NCBI GenBank assembly: GCA_002070565.1
Contig: MWDM01000003.1
Location: 1-64,000, forward strand
Direction of reading: 5' to 3'
DNA from: Bacteroidetes bacterium ADurb.Bin139
GTDB lineage: Bacteria > Bacteroidota > Bacteroidia > Bacteroidales > UBA932
Length of the DNA: 64,000 nt
Positions 7,959 to 16,918 of the stretch are shown here, piece after piece; the stretch's first letter is position 1; every line of letters begins with the position of its first letter. A program made the translations under genes and the position numbers. The notes beneath the pieces are model-generated. The model saw only the letters and a program-made list of their open reading frames with translations. It had not been told where the DNA came from and did not search any database.

Positions 7959-8433
7959 AGCCGTTTTACTAGATACAAGTTTTTTCATTAGGTTCTTAAA
8001 TGAAGAAGATCCTTTGTTTATAAACGCAGAGGGATATTATCGGTACCTTATTCAGGAAAAATTTGATCTTGTAATATCCACAATATCTATTGCCGAATAT
8101 TGTGTCAAGGGGAATGTCAATGAATTACCATTATTGAATTTACAGGTGTTACCTTTTAATCTTAACCATGGCACAATGGCAGGTCATTTAGCGAGCATCG
8201 CATTTTGTGCTAGAAAAGAAAAAGCCATTGAACTCAAACAACGATTCATTATTCCAAACGACACAAAATTGTTCGCACAAGCAGCTACTGAAGAGTATAT
8301 TAGTTTTTATTTATCATCTGATTCTGAGAGTAAAAAGATTTATGATTTAATTAGAATTAACGCTCCGGTCAGGTTCGAATTTATCGATCTTAATATCCCA
8401 TACACTCAGTTTTTCGGAACTATTGGGTTATAG
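7951..8433 (+). CDS. PIN-domain protein, candidate toxin nuclease
   Basis: The 160-residue protein starts at ATG 7951; GTG codons at 7942 and 7948 are alternatives. It has the PIN acidic tetrad layout: an Asp in LLDTSFF near the N-terminus, a Glu in ISIAEYC, an Asp in NDTKLFAQAA and an Asp in YLSSDSES. PIN domains are metal-dependent RNases, usually VapC-type toxins acting on tRNA or rRNA. The residues needed for metal binding all appear present, so the nuclease is probably active. The partner is the overlapping upstream gene. The location between lysis genes and integrase is the usual place for lysogenic-conversion cargo. Confidence 0.75.
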   Translation: MRKAVLLDTSFFIRFLNEEDPLFINAEGYYRYLIQEKFDLVISTISIAEYCVKGNVNELPLLNLQVLPFNLNHGTMAGHLASIAFCARKEKAIELKQRFIIPNDTKLFAQAATEEYISFYLSSDSESKKIYDLIRINAPVRFEFIDLNIPYTQFFGTIGL

Positions 8434-8609
8434 TCCCTGTTATTTATTTTTCCTACCTTTTTAATAGAGACATCTCCGTTCACTGTCTATTATGTTACAA
8501 TTCTTGAAAAGCCTACTATAGAAATAAGTTGTTTCTCGTTACCTGAGAAATACTAAAGGGGAACAAATAGAGATTGAGCGAATCCGGGAAAAGAAACATT
8601 GAGTATAGC

Positions 8610-9821
8610 TTACTTTTTAAAATACGGATGCTCAGCCAGCATCCGGGCGTTTTCTTCTTTTGAGATCTTGATATATTTTAAGAATGAGGATTCTGAGGTA
8701 TGGCCAGTAACTTTCATGATGGCCAAGGTGGGGATTCCTGCCTTGTACATATTGGTAGCACCGGTCCGGCGGGCTGTATGAGAGCTTACCATTTCCCATT
8801 TTTCTTTCGTTATGGTGTATTTCTGACCTCCATTTGAGACGGTTTTAAAAATTGGATCTGTCAGGCCGTTTTTTTTGCAGATCTTTTTGATTTCCCGATT
8901 GAAGTACTGTTCGCATACGGTAGGCGCTTTCCCCTTGTTTCTTTGGAGAATATCCAGTACACGGGCAGTGGCCGGCAACAGCACTGGATCTTTCGTCTTT
9001 TCCTGAACAAATCTTATGATTCCCTTGTCATCGATATTGTTAAGTTTTAATCTGCTGTAATCGGAATACCTGGCGGCTGTATCCACTCCCAGAAAGAACA
9101 TATCTACGACTTTCCTTTCCCGTGCAGAATAGTCCTGCCGGCTCCAGATCCGGTCCAGTTCCTCTTCGGTAAGGTATACATTGTCCACCGGATCATTGAA
9201 TACTTCAAAATTCAGATATGCTCGATTACTATGGTACCCCAATTTTTCCCCTTCTCTCATTACCGTTTTGATTTTCTTGACAATGGTCCCAACGTAATTT
9301 CTTGAATTTCCCTTTGAAAACATGAAGTCGACAAAATTTCGGTAGAACTTATAATCGATATCATTCCAGGTCAATTTCTTGCCACCATACTCTATGAGTA
9401 AATTATAAGCGGTTGTTCTCGATTTTGCTCCCTTATTTCTCCAGCTATCAAAGAATTGAATGAATGAATCTTTTTGGTTTCTAACATTGCCAGGGCGGTA
9501 TATTTCTTTTGGATTATTAAAATGTCTGATGGCATAACTCACCCAGTCTTTGACTTCTTCTTTTGATGGGACCCCCTGAAATTCTGTACTCAAACGAAGA
9601 AGTATGTTCTCTATGTCCGAAAGCCGGATGTTTACTTCAGGATCATAATGAGCATCAGATACTCGTTGTTTCTTCTTTCCGTTTTTCTTGTTACCTAGCC
9701 AAAGCTTTGTCGGAACAAACATTCCTGTCGAGGCGGAAACCTCATTTCCTGACCAAGAGCAAATAACTCGTATGGGAGATATTTTCTCTTTAGGAGTCTT
9801 AAGATTGAATCGGATTTTCAT
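8610..9821 (-). CDS. Tyrosine site-specific recombinase (phage integrase)
   Basis: The 403-residue protein starts at ATG 9819-9821 (MKIRFNLKTPKEK). A longer frame from a TTG at 9893 would add 24 residues that include a KTVPKTVP duplication, so ATG is preferred. It has the Bacteroidota arm-binding N-terminus, a SAM-like core-binding middle, and a catalytic part with Arg in TAARYSDYSRLKL, the HTARR box, GHTSE and the Tyr in FLKYIKIS. It should integrate and excise the element. It reads away from the adjacent tRNA-Arg gene, which is the likely attachment site. The 176 bases before it (8434-8609) show nothing recognisable. Confidence 0.92.
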   Translation of the reverse strand: MKIRFNLKTPKEKISPIRVICSWSGNEVSASTGMFVPTKLWLGNKKNGKKKQRVSDAHYDPEVNIRLSDIENILLRLSTEFQGVPSKEEVKDWVSYAIRHFNNPKEIYRPGNVRNQKDSFIQFFDSWRNKGAKSRTTAYNLLIEYGGKKLTWNDIDYKFYRNFVDFMFSKGNSRNYVGTIVKKIKTVMREGEKLGYHSNRAYLNFEVFNDPVDNVYLTEEELDRIWSRQDYSARERKVVDMFFLGVDTAARYSDYSRLKLNNIDDKGIIRFVQEKTKDPVLLPATARVLDILQRNKGKAPTVCEQYFNREIKKICKKNGLTDPIFKTVSNGGQKYTITKEKWEMVSSHTARRTGATNMYKAGIPTLAIMKVTGHTSESSFLKYIKISKEENARMLAEHPYFKK

Positions 9822-9858
9822 TGCTTTATGAATTGAATTTCCAGTCCTTTTCCTAAAA

Positions 9859-9882
9859 GGGACTGTTTTTGGGACTGTTTTT
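9859..9882 (+). repeat. Tandem 12-base repeat upstream of integrase start
   Basis: GGGACTGTTTTT occurs twice in tandem at 9859-9870 and 9871-9882. It lies between the preferred integrase ATG and the tRNA end, so it could be an integrase arm-type or regulatory site. Confidence 0.5.
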
Positions 9883-9941
9883 GCTTTACACAAAGGTAAA
9901 AAAGCGGAAAATGATATGCAAGGAAACCCTTTAAAAACAGG

Positions 9942-9984
9942 ATAAAATAAAAGCCGGCTTTACGTTTTCGTAAAAAACCGGCTT
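9942..9984 (-). terminator. Terminator of the tRNA-Arg transcript
   Basis: AAGCCGG (9951-9957) pairs with CCGGCTT (9978-9984), and the stem is extended by TTTACG/CGTAAA. On the minus strand the hairpin is followed by a T-rich tract (TTTTATTTT). It lies just after the tRNA 3' end. Confidence 0.7.
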
Positions 9985-9992
9985 ATTTCTTG

Positions 9993-10066
9993 TGATCCGG
10001 TTGGGGCTCGAACCCAAGACCTACAGCTTAGAAGGCTGTTGCTCTATCCAACTGAGCTACCGGACC
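9993..10066 (-). tRNA. tRNA-Arg (anticodon TCT)
   Basis: The full cloverleaf is readable: acceptor GGTCCGG pairs with CCGGATC, the D arm contains GCTCAGTTGGATAGAGC, the anticodon stem-loop has loop CTTCTAA with TCT at 10030-10032, and the T arm contains GGTTCGAGCC. The discriminator base is A and CCA is not encoded. The 3' end faces the integrase, which marks this gene as the probable integration target of the element on the left. Confidence 0.95.
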
Positions 10067-10112
10067 TTTTGTATTATTTTTATATTACAGCCTGCAAAAG
10101 TAGGCATTTTTT

Positions 10113-12752
10113 TCAATACTCGTCTTTTGAATGGTTGATCCCGGCCCATTTTACCACTTCAACCACCAGGATGGGAACCAGTGAAAGTCCGGCTGTTATG
10201 AGCCAGTGAACCTTGTCCATGGCCACGATTCCAAAGATGTTCATCATGCCGGGTATAACCAGAACGGCAAACATCATCAATGCCGATATGGTGATGGCAC
10301 CCAGCAGCGCTTTATTGCTTAACAAGCTGCTTTTAAAGGATGAAAGCCTGTTTGAATGCAGGTTGCGTACGTGGAACAGCTGTGAGAAACCCAAAACCGT
10401 AAAAGCCATAGTCCTTCCCAGAGCGTCTCCTCCGTCTTTTTGCCCTACCAGGTAAGCAGCCAGGGATATCAATCCTATGGTTACCCCCTGGTAGATAATC
10501 CTCCAGATCATTCCCCGGGTGAAAAATCCTTTTTTCGGATTCCTGGGCTTTCGTGTCATAATACCCCTTTCGGCAGGGTCCATACTTAGGGCAAGTGCGG
10601 GAAGACTGTCTGTGACCAGGTTGATCCACAGGATCAGGATGGGGGAGAGGGGATTTCCTAAATTAAGAACAGAGGCAATGAATATGAGCAACACTTCACC
10701 CACGTTTGCCGAGAGAAGAAATTGAATGGCCTTCAAAATGTTGTCGTAGATGCGACGGCCTTCTTCCACAGCCCTTACTATGGTGGCAAAATTATCATCC
10801 GTCAGGACCACATCAGAGGCATCTTTGGCCACTTCAGTTCCCGTTATCCCCATGGAAATCCCGATATCGGCCTGTTTGAGCGCCGGGGCATCGTTTACCC
10901 CGTCTCCGGTCATGGCCACAATCTGCCCCTGGGACTGCCATGCCTTGACAATCCGGACTTTGTGTTCCGGGGCAACCCGGGCGTATACCGAATAATCCCT
11001 TACCTGTGCAAACAGATCCTGGTCACTGATCTGGGACAGTTCGGAACCGGTAATGTCCTTTTCGCCAGGATTGTACAGGCCGATTTCGCTGGCTATGGCA
11101 ACTGCGGTAACCCGGTGGTCACCTGTGATCATCACGGGACGTATCCCTGCAGTCTGACATTTTTTCACGGCATCCGGGACCTCGGGCCGGGCCGGATCCA
11201 TCATGCCCAGCAGCCCTGTGAAGACCAGGTCTTTTTCCACCGTTGTTGCGTTTACAGGTGAAGGAATGGCATCGATATACCGGTATCCCACAGCAAGCAC
11301 ACGCAGCGCAGAACGTGCCATACGTCTGTTTTCCTTTTCTATGATATCCCTGTCTTCCTGGGTGATGGGCCTTTCTTTGCCGTTTATAAGAATTCGCGTG
11401 GTGACGCTCAGCATTTCATCCAGCCCTCCCTTAACATTCACCCGTAGCAGGCCTTTTTCCATCCGGTTGATGGTGGCCATTCTTTTTCGGTCCGAGTCGA
11501 AGGGAACTTCCTCCACCCTCGGAAATTGTTTTTCAAGTTCGTTTTTGTTGAGATTCGCACCCAGACCCGCCTGCACGATGGCCGTTTCTGTGGGGTCACC
11601 AGACATCTGATAGTTTCCGCCGGGCAACATTTTCAAGTGTGCATCGGTGCATAGCAGCGATACTTCCAGCAGGGTGGTATGGCTTGAATCCTTCTCAACC
11701 GGCCAACTTTCCACAATGCTCATTTTGTTTTGCGTGAGCGTTCCCGTTTTATCGGAACAGATCACCGTGGTGCTACCCAGCGTTTCCACCGATGGCAGTG
11801 TACGTACAATGGCATTGAATTTCACCATCCGCTGGACACCAATGGCCAGCACAATGGTCGATACAATCTGTAAGCCTTCCGGTATGGCAGCCACGGCAAG
11901 GCTTACGGCCATCATGAACATATCAAGCCAATTGTTGCCGTAGACTATGCCTAACAGGAAAATCACGGCACAAATAATCAGGGCCACGTAACCCAGGACC
12001 TTTCCCAGCTCCCTGAGCCGTTTGCCCATGGGTGTTTCTGTCTCCTCTGTGTGTTGCAACATATGGGCAATTTTTCCCACTTCTGTTTTCATGCCCGTCG
12101 CCACGATAAGTCCCTTACCCCGGCCGTAGGTGACTATACCGGTGGAAAAAGCCATGTTATGACGGTCGCCCAAAGGAATATCCCGGCCTTGCAGCGGAGC
12201 AACGGTTTTATCCACAGGCACCGATTCGCCGGTTAAGGCCGATTCCTGGATTTTCAGGTTCACCGTTTCTATCAGGCGAAGATCGGCAGGAATGATGTCT
12301 CCTGTATTCAGGATAATAATATCTCCGGGAACGATTTCAACCGAATCAACCTCATAGACCTGCCCGTTACGCAAAACCTTGCTCCGGGGTGAGCTCATTT
12401 TATTCAACGCCTCAAGAGAAGATTGGGCTTTGATTTCCTGGGCAGTTCCTATAATTGCATTGATAACCAGAATTGCCAGGATTACTATGGTTTCTATTAA
12501 TCCTTCTCCCTCAATGATCCCAATAACACCGGAAACGATAGCGGCAATAAGAAGTATGAGCACCATGCTGCTTTTAAACTGTTCCAGAAAGATGCCCGCA
12601 AGTGACTTGTTTTTTTTTGCCTGAAGCCTGTTGGACCCATATTCCACGAAGCGTTTCTTCACCTCTTCTTCCGAAAGGCCCGAATCTGATGCTGTTCCGT
12701 ACTGTTGAAGGAGCTGCTCAACAGACAGATTGTAAAATGGTTCTGAATTCAT
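10113..12752 (-). CDS. P-type ATPase, calcium-translocating type (P2A/P2B)
   Basis: The 879-residue protein pumps cations out across the inner membrane with ATP, probably Ca2+. It has the N-terminal cation ATPase domain (NLSVEQLLQQYG), the A-domain TGES loop, the phosphorylation motif DKTGTLTQNKM, and the GDGVNDAPAL hinge. The membrane helix VAAIPEGLQ carries the PEGL signature of Ca2+-type pumps, and NLVTD lies in M6. ATG 12750-12752 is preferred over an upstream TTG. It is preceded 20 bases upstream by the unknown membrane gene, so the two may share an mRNA. Exact ion specificity is inferred from family. Confidence 0.9.
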   Translation of the reverse strand: MNSEPFYNLSVEQLLQQYGTASDSGLSEEEVKKRFVEYGSNRLQAKKNKSLAGIFLEQFKSSMVLILLIAAIVSGVIGIIEGEGLIETIVILAILVINAIIGTAQEIKAQSSLEALNKMSSPRSKVLRNGQVYEVDSVEIVPGDIIILNTGDIIPADLRLIETVNLKIQESALTGESVPVDKTVAPLQGRDIPLGDRHNMAFSTGIVTYGRGKGLIVATGMKTEVGKIAHMLQHTEETETPMGKRLRELGKVLGYVALIICAVIFLLGIVYGNNWLDMFMMAVSLAVAAIPEGLQIVSTIVLAIGVQRMVKFNAIVRTLPSVETLGSTTVICSDKTGTLTQNKMSIVESWPVEKDSSHTTLLEVSLLCTDAHLKMLPGGNYQMSGDPTETAIVQAGLGANLNKNELEKQFPRVEEVPFDSDRKRMATINRMEKGLLRVNVKGGLDEMLSVTTRILINGKERPITQEDRDIIEKENRRMARSALRVLAVGYRYIDAIPSPVNATTVEKDLVFTGLLGMMDPARPEVPDAVKKCQTAGIRPVMITGDHRVTAVAIASEIGLYNPGEKDITGSELSQISDQDLFAQVRDYSVYARVAPEHKVRIVKAWQSQGQIVAMTGDGVNDAPALKQADIGISMGITGTEVAKDASDVVLTDDNFATIVRAVEEGRRIYDNILKAIQFLLSANVGEVLLIFIASVLNLGNPLSPILILWINLVTDSLPALALSMDPAERGIMTRKPRNPKKGFFTRGMIWRIIYQGVTIGLISLAAYLVGQKDGGDALGRTMAFTVLGFSQLFHVRNLHSNRLSSFKSSLLSNKALLGAITISALMMFAVLVIPGMMNIFGIVAMDKVHWLITAGLSLVPILVVEVVKWAGINHSKDEY

Positions 12753-12772
12753 TGAATCGTATTTGATGTTTC

Positions 12773-13651
12773 TCAAGAAATGACCTGGCCTGTAACGATG
12801 GTTCCTGTATGGTTGTTGTACTCAGATCCGGCTGTGCTATGCGGGATGGAATAGGCTGCTATGGTGACCAGGGCGGCTGCCAGGTAAAGGTAGCGGCGCC
12901 ACCGGCAGAAGACTGGTGATGAAAAAGGTATCTTGTTCAGGATATAGGCAACGATCCATACAAGAATGGCAATCAGGGTTTTGTTGTCCGTCATATCCCC
13001 GCCCAGGGGCCATCCGGACCACCAAACACCAAAAGCGTACTTCTGTACAAGAGGCCCCAGGATGAAGCCTCCGGCAATCAGGATCAGGATCGTCACCAGG
13101 GCAAAACGATTGATCCGGGTATTACCGGACAAAGCATAGATACCGGTAAAGTTGGAAAACAGGAATGCGAAGAATATCAGCAGGATATGGAGCATCAGCA
13201 CCGATGAAGGAACGTAATCACGGAATCGCAGGATGGTTTCCTGAGAATTGACGGTAGTGCCGTCTTTTCCCAGGATTTGCAGGTAATAACTGATCTTCCC
13301 TGCTGCCGGTTGAACAGGTATCATACAATCAATCAGCAATTTATCTTTATCCAGGGAAAAGGAAGGAACTACCGCCGTATAATTATCATTGCCCGGAAAC
13401 CTTTTGTAATAGAGGATTGCCCCAATGATCCTGTCCTCTGCGTTCTCTTTTGAGCGAAGCGACACGGTCAGTTTCGTATCGGATGTTTTGTTACGCGGCC
13501 GCTCCATGCTGCGCGGAAAGGAAGCTTTGAATGAAGTCCCGTTTACTTCCATCAATTGTTTTCCGGGATGGCTCGGGCCTGTGTTTCTTTGGAAAAATAC
13601 GGCAATCAGTGTTATGATCACGGCTAAAGTCCAGGAATATATCGCTTTCAT
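12773..13651 (-). CDS. Uncharacterised multi-pass membrane protein
   Basis: The 292-residue product starts with a membrane segment (residues 5-19). It then has an exported beta-sandwich-like domain of about 110 residues (YYKRFPGNDNYTAVVPSF, ISYYLQILGKDG), followed by four or five membrane segments from about residue 148 (SSVLMLHILLIFFAFLF). No family is recognised. It overlaps the M28 peptidase by ATGA and precedes the P-type ATPase, suggesting one operon. A role in envelope or ion homeostasis would be a guess. Confidence 0.65.
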   Translation of the reverse strand: MKAIYSWTLAVIITLIAVFFQRNTGPSHPGKQLMEVNGTSFKASFPRSMERPRNKTSDTKLTVSLRSKENAEDRIIGAILYYKRFPGNDNYTAVVPSFSLDKDKLLIDCMIPVQPAAGKISYYLQILGKDGTTVNSQETILRFRDYVPSSVLMLHILLIFFAFLFSNFTGIYALSGNTRINRFALVTILILIAGGFILGPLVQKYAFGVWWSGWPLGGDMTDNKTLIAILVWIVAYILNKIPFSSPVFCRWRRYLYLAAALVTIAAYSIPHSTAGSEYNNHTGTIVTGQVIS

Positions 13652-14880
13652 AATTGTACCTCCAGTTCTATGATTTGTCCGTTCCTGCGGACAACAATGC
13701 GGACAAGTTGTCCTGTTTCAAGCCCGGTCAGGGCATCCATATAGGATTCAATGTCTTTTATTGGACGGTCATTGACTTGTATGATCACATCGCCATCCTT
13801 CATGCCCGCCTTATGGGAAGGTCTTCCCCTGATCACCGTACCGGCGCAGAATCCTTCACCTTCGTAGGTGAAGTCAGGAATTACACCCAGGCTTACTTTG
13901 AACCTGACCTGTTCAGGGAGTGACCGGGTATCCATTGTCTCCCTGTAATGGGGCTCAAAGCCTTCTGCAACTACAGCATGTGCAACGGCAGTTACGTAGG
14001 CAACAATGGCAGCCATTCCGGGGTAATTGATCTTATCGGGCGTGTCGTACGGCGTATGGTAATCTGTGTGGGGAAGGGTGCTGAAGAAAAGAACCGGCAC
14101 CCGGGCACGGTAAAAGACATGGTGATCGGAAGGGCCATACCCGCTTTCGGTTTTTTTCAGGACCAGGGGCAGCGAAGGGTCCAGATGTATGTCAAGTAAC
14201 GAGTCAGCTGCCTGAAAAGTTCCCGTTCCACCCACCTGTAACAGGCTGTCCCGGAGCCTTCCCACCATATCCAGATTAATCATCAGCGAGGGGAGAGCCC
14301 CCATTTTATCCAGTGTGTCGGCCAAGATGGCCGAGCCAATGGTGCCTTTCTCTTCTGCCCCGAAGGCAGCAAATATAATGTCCTTTTTTAATCTCTTCCT
14401 GGGGGTGGTTTCCTTGAGCAGTCTGGCTGCCTCCATGGCAGCCGATACTCCGGAAGCATTGTCATCCGCTCCCGGATGAAAAGCTATGGTATCCGGCCTT
14501 AAGCTTCCCGAGCCCTTTCCACCCAATCCCAGATGATCGTAATGTGCTCCCACAAGCAACGTTCCTGACGTTTTTTTGCCCCGGTATACCATAACTACGT
14601 TCCAGGATCGTACATTTCGGTAGCTGAAACGGTGCAGGGGCCCTTCAGAAAAATAGGGTTCAAAGCCATAGGAAGCCATACGGGCTGCAATAGCCAAGGC
14701 AATGGTAGAATCATGGGGGCTTCCTGCATTACGCCCCTCAAAATCAGAAGAAGAGAGCATCTCCACAACTTCTTTCAGGGCGTGTATATCGGCTGTATAA
14801 GACGGCTTCCTGAAATTACACAGAAACAACACGGTGGTTGCCAGGACCACCGTGCCGATCACCAGGGAGGCAGATTTCAT
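13648..14880 (-). CDS. M28-family metallopeptidase with C-terminal PDZ domain
   Basis: The 410-residue enzyme is predicted to be periplasmic (N-terminal segment SLVIGTVVLATTVLFL). The two-zinc M28 site is readable: HYDH, the bridging Asp in GADDNASG, the EE pair in FGAEEKG, the Asp in NLDMVGR, and the His in HTDYHTPYD. The last 85 or so residues form a PDZ domain (SHKAGMKDGDVIIQVNDRPI). M28 enzymes are aminopeptidases releasing N-terminal residues from peptides, which fits the proteolytic, amino-acid-fermenting lifestyle suggested elsewhere. It overlaps the next gene (ATGA). Confidence 0.9.
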   Translation of the reverse strand: MKSASLVIGTVVLATTVLFLCNFRKPSYTADIHALKEVVEMLSSSDFEGRNAGSPHDSTIALAIAARMASYGFEPYFSEGPLHRFSYRNVRSWNVVMVYRGKKTSGTLLVGAHYDHLGLGGKGSGSLRPDTIAFHPGADDNASGVSAAMEAARLLKETTPRKRLKKDIIFAAFGAEEKGTIGSAILADTLDKMGALPSLMINLDMVGRLRDSLLQVGGTGTFQAADSLLDIHLDPSLPLVLKKTESGYGPSDHHVFYRARVPVLFFSTLPHTDYHTPYDTPDKINYPGMAAIVAYVTAVAHAVVAEGFEPHYRETMDTRSLPEQVRFKVSLGVIPDFTYEGEGFCAGTVIRGRPSHKAGMKDGDVIIQVNDRPIKDIESYMDALTGLETGQLVRIVVRRNGQIIELEVQL

Positions 14881-14883
14881 TTC

Positions 14884-15933
14884 TTATCTGCCCAACACTT
14901 CTGCAACTTTGGCTTTCATGGATTCACCACGCAGGTCACGTGCAATTATGGTTCCGTCCGGACCAAACAGGATGATGTGGGGAATACCTTTAATGCCATA
15001 GATGTCGGTGGGAATACTTTGGGCATTGATTATGCAGGGCCAGATAACGCCCAATTCTTCAATGGCTTTCTTCGTGTCTTCCGGTTTTTCCCATACAGCT
15101 ACTCCCAGAACGGTGAAATCCTCCCCGTTGTACATGTCGTAAATCTCTCTGATGTTTGGAATCTCACGTTTACAGGGACCGCACCAGCCGGCCCAGAAAT
15201 CTACCAGGACGTACTTCCCTTTCCCTATATAGTCAGAGAAAGCAACGCTTTGTCCGTCAGAATCTTCAATGGTGAAATCGGCGAACATCACTCCTTCGGA
15301 AGTCAGTGTGAGGGCTTCCCGCTGCTTGATGATCTTCTGGATCGGGCCTCTTGAAGTTACAATTTCTCCGGCCTGGGCAAAAAAAGTGTCTACAGAGTCT
15401 TCGTCTCCATAGTTAGACAGATACATCAGGGCCATTGTGCCAATGTCATTGTTATTATTGGCTTTGAAGATGTCACCAATTTTCTGTGTGAAATTCGGAG
15501 TCCAGACGCTTTTAAAATAACCTTCTTTGTCTTCTCCCTGGTAATTGCTGATCTCGTCCATAAGTTCGTTGTACTGGGAGATCAGACCTCCCAGGGCGTC
15601 ATTCATGGGTGTTCCCGACCCAACAGAAACGCCACCCGGCATTTTCATTTCAATAGAGATGTCCCCTTTTTCCAGAATCAATTGACCGCGTGTACGATCA
15701 CTTTTAATCATGCACAAAACCGGCTCTTTTACCTGACCGGTAAAAAAGGCTTTGCTTTCTGCTATGACCACACTGTCCAGAACGCTCCCGTCGAAGGAAT
15801 TTGTGAGCATGGCTACCTGCCCGTTGAAGGAATCGTCGGGGAAGGTTGCAGTAATATTATATGTATTGATATTGCAGGAACCCAAAAGGAAAATCCCTAA
15901 AAGGGAAACCAAGGTGTAAATAGATTTTTTCAT
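14884..15933 (-). CDS. TlpA-type thioredoxin-fold lipoprotein with DUF4369
   Basis: The 349-residue protein starts at ATG 15931-15933 rather than a TTG 6 bases upstream. It has a signal peptide with lipobox LLGSC. A DUF4369-like N-terminal region (residues 25-130, ATFPDDSFNGQVAML) is followed by a thioredoxin domain with the redox motif WCGPC (FWAGWCGPCKREIP) at about residue 260. It should be anchored in the envelope and reduce or protect disulfides of periplasmic proteins. It lies 3 bases upstream of the M28 gene and is probably co-transcribed. Confidence 0.88.
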   Translation of the reverse strand: MKKSIYTLVSLLGIFLLGSCNINTYNITATFPDDSFNGQVAMLTNSFDGSVLDSVVIAESKAFFTGQVKEPVLCMIKSDRTRGQLILEKGDISIEMKMPGGVSVGSGTPMNDALGGLISQYNELMDEISNYQGEDKEGYFKSVWTPNFTQKIGDIFKANNNNDIGTMALMYLSNYGDEDSVDTFFAQAGEIVTSRGPIQKIIKQREALTLTSEGVMFADFTIEDSDGQSVAFSDYIGKGKYVLVDFWAGWCGPCKREIPNIREIYDMYNGEDFTVLGVAVWEKPEDTKKAIEELGVIWPCIINAQSIPTDIYGIKGIPHIILFGPDGTIIARDLRGESMKAKVAEVLGR

Positions 15934-15979
15934 AAACAAACAGTATTAAAATTATAGGGCAAAGATAATGGAAAAATAA

Positions 15980-16918
15980 TTAATGACTATCTATTCCCAT
16001 GCGCATATAAACCATATGTTTCAAACAGCGCGAGATTCCGGAAAAATATTCTTTTACGGCATTCACACTGCCGGGCAGGGCAAAGACCAAAGTATTTTCC
16101 GAAACACCGGCCAGCGAGGCACTCAGAAGGGCATGCGGATTGTCTTTGCCACAGGAAATCCTGATATACTCCATAATGCCCGGGATCTCTTTTTGAATGA
16201 TCTGCCTGACAACCCCTATGGTAATATCCGAAGGTCCAATTCCTGTGCCCCCGGTAGTGAACACCATATCGTACCCTGCTCTGACAAATTTATTGATTTC
16301 ATGATGAAGTTTTACAGGATCATCGGGCAGCAATACACCGGTAATTTCACAGGGCCAGTCGTTTTCACAGCAGAAACCGGCTATCAGCTCCTTCAGCGTG
16401 GGACCGCTGCGGTCTGTGTAAAAATCTTTATAAGCTCTGTTGCTGAGCGTTATTACGGCAATATGATATTTTTTTGGATCGTAAACAAGGGAGTCTCCCG
16501 GCTTGAGTACGCCCCCGGAAAGAACCCGTGTGAAAATTCCCTCCTTTGGCATGACGCACCGGCCGCTTTTTTCATAAATAGCACACCCTGGTCCGTGGCA
16601 TTGTTTCCCTATCTGTGTGACTTCCAGCAAAACATCGCCGCAATAGAACTTGTCCCCGGGACGGCAGGATTTCAAATCAGGGGTTCCTACACCGGGAGAA
16701 CCCCCGGTGGTAATGTTTTCGGCAAACGATCCATAGGGATACTCTTCAGGATCCAGTTCCATCATCCGGTAGGCCTCTTCTCCCAGCAGGCTTACCTGCC
16801 TGTGCCATGGTCCGGCATGGGCGTCCCCGCACACACCCGATTTGTCAAGGGTTATGGACTCCATTGCTTTTTTAACGGTTCCTTTTGATTCGGAAATATT
16901 AACAGACAGGATTTTCAT
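15980..16918 (-). CDS. MOSC domain fused to MogA/MoaB-type molybdenum cofactor protein
   Basis: The 312-residue fusion has an N-terminal MOSC-type domain (about residues 1-145; GDAHAGPWHRQVSL, SFAENITT, GKQCHGPGC). The C-terminal MogA/MoaB domain follows (residues 155-310; GYDMVFTTGGTGIGPSDIT is the TGGTG pterin-binding loop, ALPGSVNAV the conserved distal loop). MogA adenylates molybdopterin; MOSC domains handle sulfur or bind the cofactor. The frame extends further upstream to 17005 inside moaC, but ATG 16918 (or 16921/16927) with MKILSVNISESKG matches a MOSC start. It overlaps moaC by about 20 bases. Confidence 0.88.
   Translation of the reverse strand: MKILSVNISESKGTVKKAMESITLDKSGVCGDAHAGPWHRQVSLLGEEAYRMMELDPEEYPYGSFAENITTGGSPGVGTPDLKSCRPGDKFYCGDVLLEVTQIGKQCHGPGCAIYEKSGRCVMPKEGIFTRVLSGGVLKPGDSLVYDPKKYHIAVITLSNRAYKDFYTDRSGPTLKELIAGFCCENDWPCEITGVLLPDDPVKLHHEINKFVRAGYDMVFTTGGTGIGPSDITIGVVRQIIQKEIPGIMEYIRISCGKDNPHALLSASLAGVSENTLVFALPGSVNAVKEYFSGISRCLKHMVYMRMGIDSH

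Noticed and set aside
9822-9893. N-terminal extension of the integrase from a TTG codon
   Set aside because: It would add a KTVPKTVP duplication from a tandem DNA repeat. The ATG at 9821 gives the usual family start.
1-10066. CRISPR array or other phage-defence locus in the element
   Set aside because: No short regularly spaced identical repeats with unique spacers were found; the repeated fibre modules are coding.
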